Assembly: GCF_900113245.1 (NCBI RefSeq)
Contig: NZ_FOOQ01000001.1
Coordinates: 310,001-374,000, forward strand
DNA length: 64,000 nt
Reading direction: 5' to 3'
DNA from: Halopelagius inordinatus
Lineage (GTDB): Archaea; Halobacteriota; Halobacteria; Halobacteriales; Haloferacaceae
Both the position numbers and the translations under genes were made by a program. Positions 32,348 through 41,654 of this stretch are shown piece after piece; positions within the stretch are counted from its first letter, which is position 1; the number at the start of each line of letters is the position of its first letter. Below the pieces are notes generated by a model, which was not told the DNA's origin, searched no databases, and saw nothing but the letters and a program-made list of their open reading frames with translations.

Positions 32348-32806
32348 ATGGCGCTCGAAACCATCCTCTTGGCGGTCGGGCGGGACGACCACGACAGACT
32401 CGGACGACTGGCCGAAGAGACGATAGACGTCGCGAAACCCGCCGGGTCGCGCGTCGTCATCGCGCACGTGTTCACAGAGTCCGAGTACGAGGACACCATC
32501 GACAACTTGGAGTTCGACCGAGACGCCGAGAACCTCTCTGCGGACGCCGTGGCGGCCAGACACTCCTCGATCCGAGAGCTTCAACGCCGCTTCGACGACG
32601 CGGGCGTCCAACACCGAGTCCGCGGCGCGGTGGGCGAACACGGCGAGTCCATCGTCGAACTCGCGAAAGACGTGGACGCCGACCGAGTCGTCGTCGGCGG
32701 ACGAAAGCGGTCGCCCGCGGGGAAAGCGGTCTTCGGTAGCGTCGCCCAAGAAGTCATGCTGTCTTCGCCCTGTCCGGTGACGTTCGTTCGCTCGGATACG
32801 AAGTGA
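32348..32806 (+). CDS. Universal stress protein A family protein
   Basis: The 152-residue protein has one UspA domain. It starts METILLAVG-like (MALETILLAVGRDD) and has the nucleotide-binding loop GGRKRSPAGKAVFGSVAQEV, a G-2x-G-9x-G(S) pattern typical of ATP-binding Usps. A TATA-like GTTAAG lies about 27 bases before the ATG, and a second AT-rich element is at 32282-32296. It is monocistronic. Confidence 0.92.
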   Translation: MALETILLAVGRDDHDRLGRLAEETIDVAKPAGSRVVIAHVFTESEYEDTIDNLEFDRDAENLSADAVAARHSSIRELQRRFDDAGVQHRVRGAVGEHGESIVELAKDVDADRVVVGGRKRSPAGKAVFGSVAQEVMLSSPCPVTFVRSDTK

Positions 32807-32918
32807 CGACGGCGTCTCCGTCGTGCGATCTTCGGCGGAGTCGTGCGCTCCGAGGGAGGCTGCCAATCGCTGGTAAGAACCCGCTTAGTTAAGTATCGCG
32901 GACACACCAATCCGAACA

Positions 32919-33890
32919 ATGGCCTACTACGTGGGCGTCGACCTGGGCGCCACCAACGTCCGCGCGGTCGTAGCCGACGACGAGGGCACGATCATCGGCA
33001 ACGCAGAGAGCGGGACGCCTCGCGGTCCGACCGGTATCGCGGTGACGGAAGCCGTCCTCCGCGTCGTCCGCGAGGCGTGCGACGACGCCGGCGTGGAACC
33101 GGACGAGGCGGCGGCCGCGGGCATCGCCGCCATCGGCCCGTTGGACCTCGCCGAAGGCGCAGTCGAGAACCCGGCGAACCTCCCGGACACCATCGACCGC
33201 ATCCCGCTCACCGGCCCCATCTCCGTGTTGCTCGACACGGACCGTCTCTATCTCCACAACGACACGAACGCGGGCGTCATCGGCGAACGGTTCTACAGCG
33301 ACAGAAACCCCGACGACATGGTGTATCTCACCATCTCCTCGGGCGTCGGCGCGGGCGTCTGCGTCGACGGAGAGGTGCTCTCCGGGTGGGACGGTAACGC
33401 GGGCGAAGTCGGACACATGACCCTCGACCCTCAGGGGCTTTTGACCTGCGGGTGCGGCCACGACGGACACTGGGAGGGGTACTGTTCGGGGAACAACATC
33501 CCCCGGTACGCCGAGTATCTCTACGAGGACGACAGAAACGTCGAGACGTCGATGCCGATAGACGACCCCGACTTCTCGGCGGTGGACGTCTTCGAACACG
33601 CCGAGGACGACGACTTCGCCGCCTACGTCGTCGACCAAATCGGCCACTGGAACGCGATGGGCGTCGCGAACATCGTCCACGCGTACGCTCCCATCATCAT
33701 CTACGTCGGCGGGGCCGTCGCCCTCAACAACCCGGAGAAGATTCTCGACCCGATTCGCGACCGGATGGACGACATGGTCATGACCAACGTCCCCGAGATA
33801 GAACTCACGACGCTCGGCGACGAAGTCGTGGTGCAGGGTGCACTCGCGAGTGCGTTGACCGGTGGCACCGGTGACCGGTCCCGTCTGTAG
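32919..33890 (+). CDS. ROK-family sugar kinase (glucokinase-like)
   Basis: The 323-residue protein has the ATP-phosphate motif DLGATNVR near the N-terminus. The ROK signature includes GNAGEVGHM (from about residue 160) and the zinc site CGCGHDGHWEGYCSG. The substrate region NLPDTIDRIPLTGPI and NDTNAGVIGE fits glucokinase-like enzymes. It probably phosphorylates glucose or a related sugar; an N-acetylhexosamine kinase is possible. A TATA-like AGTTAAGTA is 28 bases upstream. The coding sequence for the last residues TGGTGDRSRL is repeated twice more after the stop codon. Confidence 0.9.
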   Translation: MAYYVGVDLGATNVRAVVADDEGTIIGNAESGTPRGPTGIAVTEAVLRVVREACDDAGVEPDEAAAAGIAAIGPLDLAEGAVENPANLPDTIDRIPLTGPISVLLDTDRLYLHNDTNAGVIGERFYSDRNPDDMVYLTISSGVGAGVCVDGEVLSGWDGNAGEVGHMTLDPQGLLTCGCGHDGHWEGYCSGNNIPRYAEYLYEDDRNVETSMPIDDPDFSAVDVFEHAEDDDFAAYVVDQIGHWNAMGVANIVHAYAPIIIYVGGAVALNNPEKILDPIRDRMDDMVMTNVPEIELTTLGDEVVVQGALASALTGGTGDRSRL

Positions 33891-34007
33891 GACGAGACGA
33901 TTCACCGGGGTCACCGCAGGCGGTACGGGCGACCGTTCGCGCCTGTAAGGGCGCGGGAACTCGTCGGGGGTACCGAAGGCGGTACGGGTGACCGGTCGCG
34001 CCTGTGA
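33858..34007 (+). repeat. Three tandem copies of the ROK kinase C-terminal tail, each with a stop
   Basis: Copy 1 (33858-33890) is the true end of the kinase: TGGTGDRSRL, TAG. Copy 2 (33913-33948) encodes TAGGTGDRSRL, TAA, in the +1 frame. Copy 3 (33972-34007) encodes TEGGTGDRSRL, TGA, in the kinase frame. Spacing is 58 and 59 bases. Within the shared GGTGDRSRL, copies 1 and 2 differ at seven bases, all third codon positions. The kinase frame is open from TAG to copy 3 (38 codons). The remaining bases to 34100 hold no other gene. Confidence 0.85.
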
Positions 34008-34100
34008 TGGCGCAATGACTCGCGTACCCCTTCTCGGAAGCCGAGAGCCACCCTACGAAGCCATCTCGGTCGAAGGCGTCTCACTAGGCGGTGATCTATC

Positions 34101-34778
34101 ATGACCACAACGAGACGTGGAGCGTACGACAGAGCGACGAGAACACTCCACGAGAGGGCGTCAGACCCCCGAACGCTCGCGGGGACGCTGTTCGTCGTCC
34201 TCGCCGTCCAGTTTCTCACGGTCATCATGCTCGCGGCGGCGATGGCACCGGGCTACGACTTCGGCGGCGGCGCGATTAGCGACCTCGGCGTACTCGCGCC
34301 GACCGCGTTGCTGTTCAACGCTTCGCTCGTCGCCGCCGGCTTACTCGATATCGCGGGGGGATACGCCTTCTACCGCGTACACGGCGAGCGTTGGATACTG
34401 GCCGTCTTCGTACTCGCCGGCGTCGGCGCAGTCGGAGCGGGCGTCTTTCCGCTCGACACCGGCGGCCTCCACGGCCTGTTCGCCCTCGTCGCGTTCCTGT
34501 TCTTCAACCTGCAGGCTCTCGCGAGTGCGACCCGACTCCGCGGCGTCGTGAAGGCGACCGGAATCGTCGCGGGCATGGTCGGACTCACCTTCGTACTCCT
34601 CATGGCCATCGGCGACGGCGGCAACGCGGCGGCGTTCGGACCCATCGGCCACGGCGGGACCGAGCGGATGATCGTCTACCCGGTGATGCTTTGGTTAGTC
34701 GCCTTCGGCGGGTCCCTCCTCGGCACGCCGTTGGCGGAGACCCGACCGGCCGTCGGCGAGAACGAGGCGACCGACTGA
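34101..34778 (+). CDS. DUF998 family membrane protein
   Basis: The 225-residue protein has six predicted membrane helices after a charged N-terminal tail ([20 protein letters not shown]). The motif [14 protein letters not shown] between helices 1 and 2 and [17 protein letters not shown] are typical of DUF998. Function unknown. It follows the kinase tail repeats by 93 bases on the same strand. Confidence 0.82.
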   Translation: MTTTRRGAYDRATRTLHERASDPRTLAGTLFVVLAVQFLTVIMLAAAMAPGYDFGGGAISDLGVLAPTALLFNASLVAAGLLDIAGGYAFYRVHGERWILAVFVLAGVGAVGAGVFPLDTGGLHGLFALVAFLFFNLQALASATRLRGVVKATGIVAGMVGLTFVLLMAIGDGGNAAAFGPIGHGGTERMIVYPVMLWLVAFGGSLLGTPLAETRPAVGENEATD

Positions 34779-34897
34779 CTCCGTCTGACCCGTCCGACCC
34801 CTCCGACCCGCCGACGCATCTCGCGTCTGCGCACCGGAGTAGTCCGAGACGCGAATCGAAGACACCGCTTATCCCCCTGCGCGCCTCAGTGCGATTC

Positions 34898-36400
34898 ATG
34901 CGACGACGCGACGCCCTGAAAGCCGTCGGGTCGGTACTCGGCGTCGGCGTCTTCGGGTCGGCGGTGACAGCCCATCCCGGACCGTACGAACCGTACGGCT
35001 ACGTCGAGTTAGAGGGTGCGAGAGAGGCCGTCGTCTCCTCCGACGACGACGTGGCGTACGTCGCCACGACGACGGGGTACGCCTCAGTCGACGTCTCGGT
35101 CCCCGACCGACCGCGGGTTCTGGCGGACGTCCGAGAGCCCCTCTCGAACCACGAGTCCGGCCCCCTCCGGCAGATTTACGACGTCGATCTCGACGCCGAC
35201 TCGGATACGCTCGCGGTCGTCGGACCGGCGAACTCCCGCCCCGGTGCCGTCTCGGGCGTCCTCCTCTCGGACGTCTCCGACCCCGCCGCGCCCGAACGCG
35301 TCTCTTTCCACGAGACGACGTACTCTATTCACAACTGCTTTCTCCGCGACGGCGTCGTCTATCTCACCGGCAACGACGGCGCGGAGAACCCCCTCGTCCT
35401 CCTCGATGCGGCGTCCGGCGAGACGCTCGGACGGTGGTCGCTCTCCGACGCGGACCCGGCGTGGAGCGACGTACCCGCATCGCTTCGACCGCTTCACGAC
35501 GTGTTCGTCCGAGGCGACGTGGCCCATCTGTCCCTCTGGGACGCCGGGACGTGGCTCGTGGACGTCTCCGACCCCGCCGCACCGACCGCGGTCGGAAGCG
35601 TCGAGGAACCGGACCCGACGGCGCTCTCGTCTCTCTCGCCGTCCGAACGCCGCGGGCGACCGACCGCTCCGCCGGGAAACCACCACTACTCGGCGACCGA
35701 CGAGTCCGGTGACCTCCTCGCCGTGGGGAAAGAGTCGTGGGCCCGCCGCGTCGAGGACGCGGCGACCAGCGAGAACGCCACGGAGGAGGGCACCGCCGGT
35801 GAGGCGTACGTCGGCGGCCCCTCCGGAATCGACCTCTGGGACGTGTCGGACCCCGCCGCGCCCGAACGACTCTCGACCATCGCGCCGCCGCCGTCGCCGG
35901 ACCCGACGTACGGCGGCGTCTGGACCACCGCGCACAACTTCCAGATTCGGGACGGCCGACTGTACTCGTCGTGGTACCAAGGCGGCGTGAAGCGACACGA
36001 CGTCTCCGACCCGCGAGAGCCGAAACAGATCTCGTGGTGGCGAAACCCCGACGAGGCGCGGTTCTGGAGCGCGCAGTTGGCCGCGCCGGGCGCACGGGAG
36101 GGGTTCTTCGTCGCCTCCAGCATGGGCGTCGACGACGTCTCCGCTCGACTCTACACGTTCCCGGACCACGCGGGCCGACAGGCGAACCCGCCGACGGTCC
36201 TCTCGGGCGAGGAGACGACGGAGTCCATCGTCGTCACCGCGACGGGCGAGACGAGAGACCGGTCGGAAACCGCGACTCGGACCCCCGGGTTCGGCGCCGC
36301 CGTCGCCGCGGGGTCGCTCTCGGTGGCCGGGTGGCTCGTCCGACGCCGCGCCGAAGCTACGAGCGGAGCTGACGGCGGGAAAGACACACGTCGTTCGTGA
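34898..36400 (+). CDS. Secreted LVIVD-repeat protein with Tat and PGF-CTERM-like signals
   Basis: The 500-residue protein starts with a twin-arginine-type signal ([20 protein letters not shown]). LVIVD-type propeller repeats follow, with recurrent [22 protein letters not shown] and [12 protein letters not shown]. The C-terminus has TPGFG, then a hydrophobic helix and RRR. This tripartite end is the pattern that archaeosortase ArtA processes in Haloferax, so it may be lipid-anchored to the cell surface. The ligand is unknown. The start at 34898 places the RR motif at the N-terminus. Confidence 0.82.
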   Translation: MRRRDALKAVGSVLGVGVFGSAVTAHPGPYEPYGYVELEGAREAVVSSDDDVAYVATTTGYASVDVSVPDRPRVLADVREPLSNHESGPLRQIYDVDLDADSDTLAVVGPANSRPGAVSGVLLSDVSDPAAPERVSFHETTYSIHNCFLRDGVVYLTGNDGAENPLVLLDAASGETLGRWSLSDADPAWSDVPASLRPLHDVFVRGDVAHLSLWDAGTWLVDVSDPAAPTAVGSVEEPDPTALSSLSPSERRGRPTAPPGNHHYSATDESGDLLAVGKESWARRVEDAATSENATEEGTAGEAYVGGPSGIDLWDVSDPAAPERLSTIAPPPSPDPTYGGVWTTAHNFQIRDGRLYSSWYQGGVKRHDVSDPREPKQISWWRNPDEARFWSAQLAAPGAREGFFVASSMGVDDVSARLYTFPDHAGRQANPPTVLSGEETTESIVVTATGETRDRSETATRTPGFGAAVAAGSLSVAGWLVRRRAEATSGADGGKDTRRS

Positions 36401-36475
36401 CACACATCGCTTCGTGTCGACTCGGCGCGAGTACAACCGCAACATACCCGTAGGTGCGGCACGAATAACCTGCTA

Positions 36476-36817
36476 ATGACTGACGATGGTGACTCCGGGG
36501 AGACGCTGAAAGAACGCGTCGAGACGTGGATGGTCGGACAGATGCCCATCATCGAGATGCACGGCGGAAACAGCGTCGTCCAGAAAGCGGACCCCGAGAG
36601 CGGCGAAGTCGTCGTCGAACTCGGCGGCGCCTGCGCCGGATGCGGCATCAGCGATATCACCGCGGACAACATCAAAGCCGACCTCATCACGGACTTCGAG
36701 GAGGTAGACGACGTCCAAGTGAAGGTGCCGAGTTCCGGCGACCACGGCAGCAGCACGGTCGAAGGCGGACGCGGAGGCGAACTCCAGTACGGCAGCGAAT
36801 CCCCGAATCACTTCTAA
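36476..36817 (+). CDS. NifU C-terminal-domain-like Fe-S scaffold protein
   Basis: The 113-residue protein matches the NifU/Nfu domain: [21 protein letters not shown], then [19 protein letters not shown] with Cys53 and Cys56. The CxxC pair would bridge a 4Fe-4S cluster in a homodimer. The C-terminal tail ([16 protein letters not shown]) is flexible. It may supply clusters to Fe-S proteins such as ABCE1 in this window. A strong hairpin follows at 36837. Confidence 0.88.
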   Translation: MTDDGDSGETLKERVETWMVGQMPIIEMHGGNSVVQKADPESGEVVVELGGACAGCGISDITADNIKADLITDFEEVDDVQVKVPSSGDHGSSTVEGGRGGELQYGSESPNHF

Positions 36818-36836
36818 CCCACCTTTTTACGCCTCG

Positions 36837-36855
36837 GGTCGCGCGAAGCGCGACC
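36837..36855 (+). terminator. Hairpin terminator candidate after the nfu-like gene
   Basis: GGTCGCGC-GAA-GCGCGACC is a perfect eight-base stem 20 bases after the stop. It is preceded by CTTTTTA and followed by an A-rich run. The rest of 36856-37046 is non-coding with several short inverted repeats (for example GAAGAAC-TCC-GTTCTTC). Confidence 0.5.
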
Positions 36856-37046
36856 GCTCGGTGCAAAAAGCCGGACGAAAAAGTTCCGCGAGGGCTCGCT
36901 CCGGAAGAACTCCGTTCTTCCGTGCTCCCATTCGCCTTCGGCTCACGGGAACTTCGCTCGCCTCGCGGCACGGTCGAGACGACCACCGCACCACCGACTG
37001 CTTCCCGAATTTCACGCCGTCGATTCCCTTCCCCTCTCGACGCCGT

Positions 37047-37307
37047 TCAGCGCCCGCCGCGGTACGCGACGGATCTGTCCACGTCCATCGGGAGTATCTG
37101 CCCGGCGACGGCTTTCCTGACGAAGTAACCGAAGAACCCGAACGTCACCGCACAGCCGAACGCGACCATCGTGGCGAACAGTCGAACCTCGGTCACTCCC
37201 CGCCAGAGCGTCTCTCCGAGGAGCCACAGTCCCCAGAGCGTCGCTCCGAGGGCGACGGCGAGGCAGAGATAGCCGAACGCGCCACCGACCGCCGACTTCA
37301 GACCCAT
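37047..37307 (-). CDS. Small membrane protein, 86 residues
   Basis: The protein starts MGLKSAVGGAFGYLCLAVAL and has two strong membrane helices (about 8-30 and 42-64). A C-terminal tail reads VAGQILPMDVDRSVAYRGGR. An in-frame extension up to 37562 overlaps the divergent zinc-ribbon gene and is rejected. Function unknown. Confidence 0.6.
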   Translation of the reverse strand: MGLKSAVGGAFGYLCLAVALGATLWGLWLLGETLWRGVTEVRLFATMVAFGCAVTFGFFGYFVRKAVAGQILPMDVDRSVAYRGGR

Positions 37308-37421
37308 GATGCTCTCTTTTCCCCTTCGCGCCAACATCTTTGTGGTATCCGCGGCAGTCGGCGTCTCGGTCTGTCGGGTCTCGCACCCGTTCTTTTGAGT
37401 CTCCGGCCGCAACCTCGGACC

Positions 37422-37607
37422 GTGCCATCCTGCCCCGACTGCGACGTCGAGATGCGCGAAACAGACCACAAAACCTCCTACCGCGGCGACGGAATCCGAA
37501 TCGACGTCGAGGGCGGTCTCTTGGGGAAACTCGACCTCAAGGGGACGTACCTGAACTGCCACGTCTGCCCGGAGTGCGGCCTCGCGAGATTCTACGCCGA
37601 CGCCTGA
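37422..37607 (+). CDS. Small zinc-ribbon protein, 61 residues, GTG start
   Basis: The protein reads (V/M)PSCPDCDVEMRETDHKTS and ends CHVCPECGLARFYADA. Two CPxC pairs 37 residues apart form a typical zinc ribbon, and the middle (IRIDVEGGLLGKLDLKGTYL) is beta-rich. GTG 37422 is chosen because a TATA-like TTCTTTTGA lies about 28 bases upstream, giving a leaderless mRNA. Longer upstream frames are shadows. It probably binds nucleic acid or a protein partner; not known. Confidence 0.78.
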   Translation: MPSCPDCDVEMRETDHKTSYRGDGIRIDVEGGLLGKLDLKGTYLNCHVCPECGLARFYADA

Positions 37608-37613
37608 CCCTTT

Positions 37614-38642
37614 TCACCGAGACGTCAGTCCGACGCCGTCGGCGAGCAGTTCGTGAGAGCGGAGTGCGTCGTCGTGGTCCGAGAGGACGTGCTGGATCAT
37701 CACCTCGTCGACGCCGACGCGGTCCGCGAGCTGCTCCAACAGGCCCGAGAGCGTCTCGGGACTCCCGGAGATGGCCCGCGGCCACTCGTCGGAATCGAGC
37801 GTCGCGGGCGTCGGGTCGGGCACGAAGCCGAGTTCGTCGATAGCCTCCTCGACGGAGGGCGTGGTGCCGACGACGCCTCGTTGCATCCGCTTGAACGACG
37901 CCTCGGCCACCGCCCGCAGTCGCGCCGCCTCCTCGTCGGTCTCCGCACAGACGGCGTTCACCGCGACCATCCCCCGCGGTTCGTCCCGCCCGCCTGCCAG
38001 CGGCGACGACCGGAACTGCTCGCGGTACTCCTCGAAGGCGCGCGCGGCGAACTGCGGGCGGATGAACGCCGCAAAGCAGTAGGGGAGCCCGAGTTCGCCC
38101 GCCATCGCCGCACTCGACGGACTCGACCCGAGCAGCCACGGGTCCGGTTCGTCTGCGCCCGACCGCGGAATCTGTAGGTCGCTGTACGCGTGACTCTCCG
38201 GGTAGTCGTCGTAGAGGTGGTTGACGACGGCTTCGACCTTCTCTCTGTGGTCTTCGTCGGGGTTCCGGACGTACCGTTCGGTCTCGAGGGCGCTATCGAC
38301 GGCCTCCGACCCGTTCGCTCGCCCCAGTCCCGCGTCGATGCGACCCGGCGCGAGGGCGTCCAACGCCCCGAACACCTCCGCGACCTTGAACGGGCTGTAG
38401 TGGTTGAGAAGCACCGCCCCCGACCCGAGGCGAATCGACTCGGTTTCGGCGGCGAGGCGTCCGAGCAACACCTCGGGGGTGGTCCCGGCGAGGGTGTCGG
38501 CCATCCCGTGGTGCTCGGCCACCCAAAAGCGCGAGTAGCCGAGTCGCTCGGCCTGCGTCGCGGCTTCGACGGTGTTTTCGTACGCGTCCGTCGCGGTGCC
38601 GTCGTCGGGGACCGGAGAGAGGTCTACGGCGGAGAGTTCCAT
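37614..38642 (-). CDS. LLM-class flavin-dependent oxidoreductase
   Basis: The 342-residue protein is a luciferase-like TIM barrel: MELSAVDLSPVPDDGTATDA, then YSRFWVAEHHGMADTLAGT (near residue 40) and RLGSGAVLLNHYSPFKVAE. ALAPGRIDAGLGRA and WLLGSSPSSAAMAGELGL follow the LLM monooxygenase/MsnO8 pattern. It would use FMN or F420; the substrate is unknown. The start at 38642 is family-like. It is convergent with the zinc-ribbon gene, six bases apart. Confidence 0.9.
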   Translation of the reverse strand: MELSAVDLSPVPDDGTATDAYENTVEAATQAERLGYSRFWVAEHHGMADTLAGTTPEVLLGRLAAETESIRLGSGAVLLNHYSPFKVAEVFGALDALAPGRIDAGLGRANGSEAVDSALETERYVRNPDEDHREKVEAVVNHLYDDYPESHAYSDLQIPRSGADEPDPWLLGSSPSSAAMAGELGLPYCFAAFIRPQFAARAFEEYREQFRSSPLAGGRDEPRGMVAVNAVCAETDEEAARLRAVAEASFKRMQRGVVGTTPSVEEAIDELGFVPDPTPATLDSDEWPRAISGSPETLSGLLEQLADRVGVDEVMIQHVLSDHDDALRSHELLADGVGLTSR

Positions 38643-38717
38643 GTCCGCACTCGGGGCCTTGCGAGAGATAACGGTTGGGCTAGCAGAAGTTCGCCCGGAG
38701 ACGTTCCGGGGTCCCAC

Positions 38718-40166
38718 TCACTTCGAGAGCGCCGTCTCCAGACTCGACGCGACGGACCGCGCCTTCTCGGCCAACGCCTCCGAGATGACTCCGTTCTCTA
38801 CGGCGTCGTCTAACTCGTCGTCGTCCACGCGTTCGACGGTGCCGTCGGCGTGCTTTATCACGTCCACGTGGAGGTCCACGTACCGAATCTCGTCCGGGAA
38901 ACATTCGACCGGCGTACAGACGTTGACGTACGTTCCCTTCACCTCGCTCTCGGAACTCCGGTAGACGGTCGGATACCACCACCGACCCTCGCGGAACTTC
39001 GTGAGGGCCGTGTCGCCGGACTCGCGCGCGACGCCGAGGGCGTCGTACGTGCCGCCGCCGGTCAGTTGCCGTTTCACCGAGACGGTTCCGTCGGCGTCCC
39101 ACTCGACCACCTCACCGCGGCCGAGAGTGATGTGCCGCCCGTCGGGTTTCCCGTGGCCGATGCCGACGGTGTCGCCTTCGACCGGTCCGAACTGCCGCGT
39201 CACCACGTCGAACGGAAACTCCCCCGTCGGGTCACAGAGCGCTTCCGCGAAGTCAACGCCCGCACTCGCGGACTCCGAGGCGGCCTTCGTGCGGTGGTGG
39301 CCGGGCATCGTCGTCTCCACCTCGCGGCGGTCCGAGTCGAGTTCGAATCGCGACTCGCGACCGAACCACACCCACCGCCCCGCACCGGTTCGGACGAGTT
39401 CGCGCGCGGGTTCCACCTCGTCGGCCCCGTCGAGGGCGGATTCGAGCGTTTCGGCTCTCTCCGTCGCCCGTTCGAGCGACGTACGGAGGGCGTCCATGTC
39501 CGCGTCCGTGGCCGCGTGGGACCACTCGATACCCCACCCCTCGGGCGCGGAGACGCCCAACAGGTCGGTCATCCCCGCGAGTTCCCGTCCGGCGGCGTCG
39601 TCGCGCGTGTCCACGCGAACGCCCTCGCCGCCGCGGACGAGGGTGGCGAGTCCGCCGTCCGCGCGCACCTCCGTGTCGAGTTGCGCCCGGCGGTCGTTCC
39701 ACGGGGGTTCGGACGCGCGCACCTGGACGCGCACGGCGTCGCCCGCCTCCACGTGGCGGTCGGTCGTTCGGAACGGGAGAAACCCCTCCGCTCCGTCTCC
39801 GAGAGCGCATATCGCGCCGGACCCCCGCGTGTCGGTCACTCGCGCGTCGAACACCGCGCCGCGGACCGCGGGGTCGTCCCACTCGAACGCGTCGATTTCG
39901 ACGCCGCGGAGGTGCGACCCGACGGTTTCGACCGCCTCGGCGTCGCCGTGGACGCCGACGCCCTGTCTGTCGCCCGTCGTCTCGACTGTCACCTCGTGGT
40001 GGCCGCTCTCGAACTCCGCGTCGAACCGGTCGCGGATGGGTTCTGAGGCCTGCACCACCTCGTACCCAGCGCGGAGAAACCGGCGCGTCAGGGCGGTGGT
40101 GTAGATGCCGCGGACGCGGACGCGAACGTCCGTCCCGCCGCGTTCGCTGTCTGCGTCGTCGCTCAT
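38718..40166 (-). CDS. FAU-1-type ribonuclease (S1-like + DUF402)
   Basis: The 482-residue protein has an N-terminal RNase E/G-like part with an S1-type stretch (AVFDARVTDTRGSGAICALGDGAEGFLPF). The C-terminal DUF402 domain (from about residue 330) contains GRGEVVEWDADGTVSVKRQ, WWYPTVYRS and YVNVCTPVECFPDEIRYVDLHVDV. This is the layout of archaeal FAU-1, an RNA-binding AU-rich ribonuclease. Its start overlaps the stop of the upstream gene (40163-40537), so the pair is translationally coupled. Confidence 0.88.
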   Translation of the reverse strand: MSDDADSERGGTDVRVRVRGIYTTALTRRFLRAGYEVVQASEPIRDRFDAEFESGHHEVTVETTGDRQGVGVHGDAEAVETVGSHLRGVEIDAFEWDDPAVRGAVFDARVTDTRGSGAICALGDGAEGFLPFRTTDRHVEAGDAVRVQVRASEPPWNDRRAQLDTEVRADGGLATLVRGGEGVRVDTRDDAAGRELAGMTDLLGVSAPEGWGIEWSHAATDADMDALRTSLERATERAETLESALDGADEVEPARELVRTGAGRWVWFGRESRFELDSDRREVETTMPGHHRTKAASESASAGVDFAEALCDPTGEFPFDVVTRQFGPVEGDTVGIGHGKPDGRHITLGRGEVVEWDADGTVSVKRQLTGGGTYDALGVARESGDTALTKFREGRWWYPTVYRSSESEVKGTYVNVCTPVECFPDEIRYVDLHVDVIKHADGTVERVDDDELDDAVENGVISEALAEKARSVASSLETALSK

Positions 40167-40537
40167 CGCAGGGCGTCCGGGCCGCGGGCGAAGCGCACCC
40201 GGCCGTGGACCGTCGGGCCGAGAGTGAGTTCGACCTTCTCCTCGGAGAGGACCCGGCCGTCCTCGACGTACGCGCCCCACGAGTCGAATCGGAGGTATCC
40301 CCGCAGGTCGCCGCCGTGGGTGTACAGGTCGAGATACTCCACCTCGTGTTCGTGGACGTCGTCGCTGCTGTGTGCGCGGTCCATGTCGGAGTACACCGGT
40401 CCGTCCTCGAAGAACGACTCCAACGCCTCCGCGTCGCGGCGGACTGCGTCGGTCACGGCGTCCGACGCCGACCGAATCTCCTCCTCGGAGAGACCCGCCT
40501 CGCGGAGGGCCGCCTGCGTCCGTGGGTCGAAATGCAT
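40163..40537 (-). CDS. Conserved protein coupled to FAU-1, 124 residues
   Basis: The protein starts MHFDPRTQAALREAGLSEEE. It has a helical N-terminal half (SASDAVTDAVRRDAEALESF) and a beta-rich C-terminal half (VEYLDLYTHGGDLRGYLRFD...VELTLGPTVHGRVRF). No family is recognised with certainty. Its TGA overlaps the FAU-1 ATG, so a role in RNA processing or in controlling FAU-1 is plausible. An in-frame extension to 40567 is possible but less likely. Confidence 0.75.
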   Translation of the reverse strand: MHFDPRTQAALREAGLSEEEIRSASDAVTDAVRRDAEALESFFEDGPVYSDMDRAHSSDDVHEHEVEYLDLYTHGGDLRGYLRFDSWGAYVEDGRVLSEEKVELTLGPTVHGRVRFARGPDALR

Positions 40538-40650
40538 GCGTCGAGGTTCGCTCTCCGACCTTTTCAACTGCCCTGATTGCGGTCGCGGCGGTGCGGTCTT
40601 TCGCTCACGTGGCCGAAGAAATTACGCGGCGTCGGATTCATTTTGGGACG

Positions 40651-41637
40651 ATGGCTAAGAGAGACCCGGTTCAAAAGGCGACGGACGACTCCGCGGACCT
40701 GTACGATATCTCCACGTGGGAGGAACGAACGTCGGTGGACGGGCTCGCGGTGTTCATCTACCGCGTTCTGGCCGGTTCCGCCCGCATCGCGGTGGTCGCA
40801 GTGGCGCTCCTCTTGCTCCTCGGTATCGGCGGCCTCGCGGCGTTGACGGACCCACAGACGGGGATTTTGACGCTGCTCTCGGCGATTCCGGCGCTCGGAC
40901 TCGCCGCCTACGTCTACTACAGCGACGCGACGACGAACGAACCGCTGTCGCTTCTCGTCGGAACGTTCCTGCTTGGCGTTCTCACGGCGAACTTCGCCGC
41001 CGTTCTCAACGGGTATCTCAAGCCGTACTTCGGCGGCCTCGGCTTCGTCGGCACGGTACTGTTCTTCTATCTCGTCGTCGGTCCGGTCGAAGAGACGGTG
41101 AAGTTGCTCGCGGTTCGCCTCTTTGCGTACACGGACGAACGCTTCAGTTCCGTCGTCGACGGCGCGGTGTACGGCGCGATGGCGGGACTCGGCTTCGCCA
41201 CCATCGAGAACGCCCTCTACATCACCCGCGAACTCCCGACGGAGGGACTCGACTTGGGCCTCGGCCTCATCGGTGCGGGCGGCGGCATCACGGCCGTCCG
41301 CGCCCTCGCGGGGCCGGGACACGTCATCTACTCCGCCATCGCCGGGTACTACCTCGGCCTCGCGAAGTTCAACCGCGGGTCCCGCGGCCCGATAATCATC
41401 AAGGGTCTCCTCATCGCCACGTTCGTCCACGCCACGTACAACTCGACGGTGGGCATCGGGTCGGCGATAATCGCGACGTTCACCGGCCTCGGCAGTCTCA
41501 CGTCGTTCCTCGTCTACATCCTCATCTACGACGGCATCTTCGGTCTCTACCTCCTCAGAAAGATAAAACGGTACAACGACGCCTACCACGATGCGGACGC
41601 GACGGGCTACGGCGACCAAGCCCCGCAGGACGACTGA
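40651..41637 (+). CDS. PrsW family intramembrane protease
   Basis: The 328-residue protein has about eight membrane helices. The conserved PrsW motifs are present: Glu pair in GPVEETVKLL (147-148), TIEN (about 184-187), GPGHVIYSAIAG and a late His in FVHATYN. In bacteria PrsW cleaves membrane-bound anti-sigma factors; archaeal substrates are unknown. A TATA-like AATTACG lies 28 bases before the ATG. Confidence 0.88.
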   Translation: MAKRDPVQKATDDSADLYDISTWEERTSVDGLAVFIYRVLAGSARIAVVAVALLLLLGIGGLAALTDPQTGILTLLSAIPALGLAAYVYYSDATTNEPLSLLVGTFLLGVLTANFAAVLNGYLKPYFGGLGFVGTVLFFYLVVGPVEETVKLLAVRLFAYTDERFSSVVDGAVYGAMAGLGFATIENALYITRELPTEGLDLGLGLIGAGGGITAVRALAGPGHVIYSAIAGYYLGLAKFNRGSRGPIIIKGLLIATFVHATYNSTVGIGSAIIATFTGLGSLTSFLVYILIYDGIFGLYLLRKIKRYNDAYHDADATGYGDQAPQDD

Positions 41638-41654
41638 CCCGACTCGAAGCGAGG

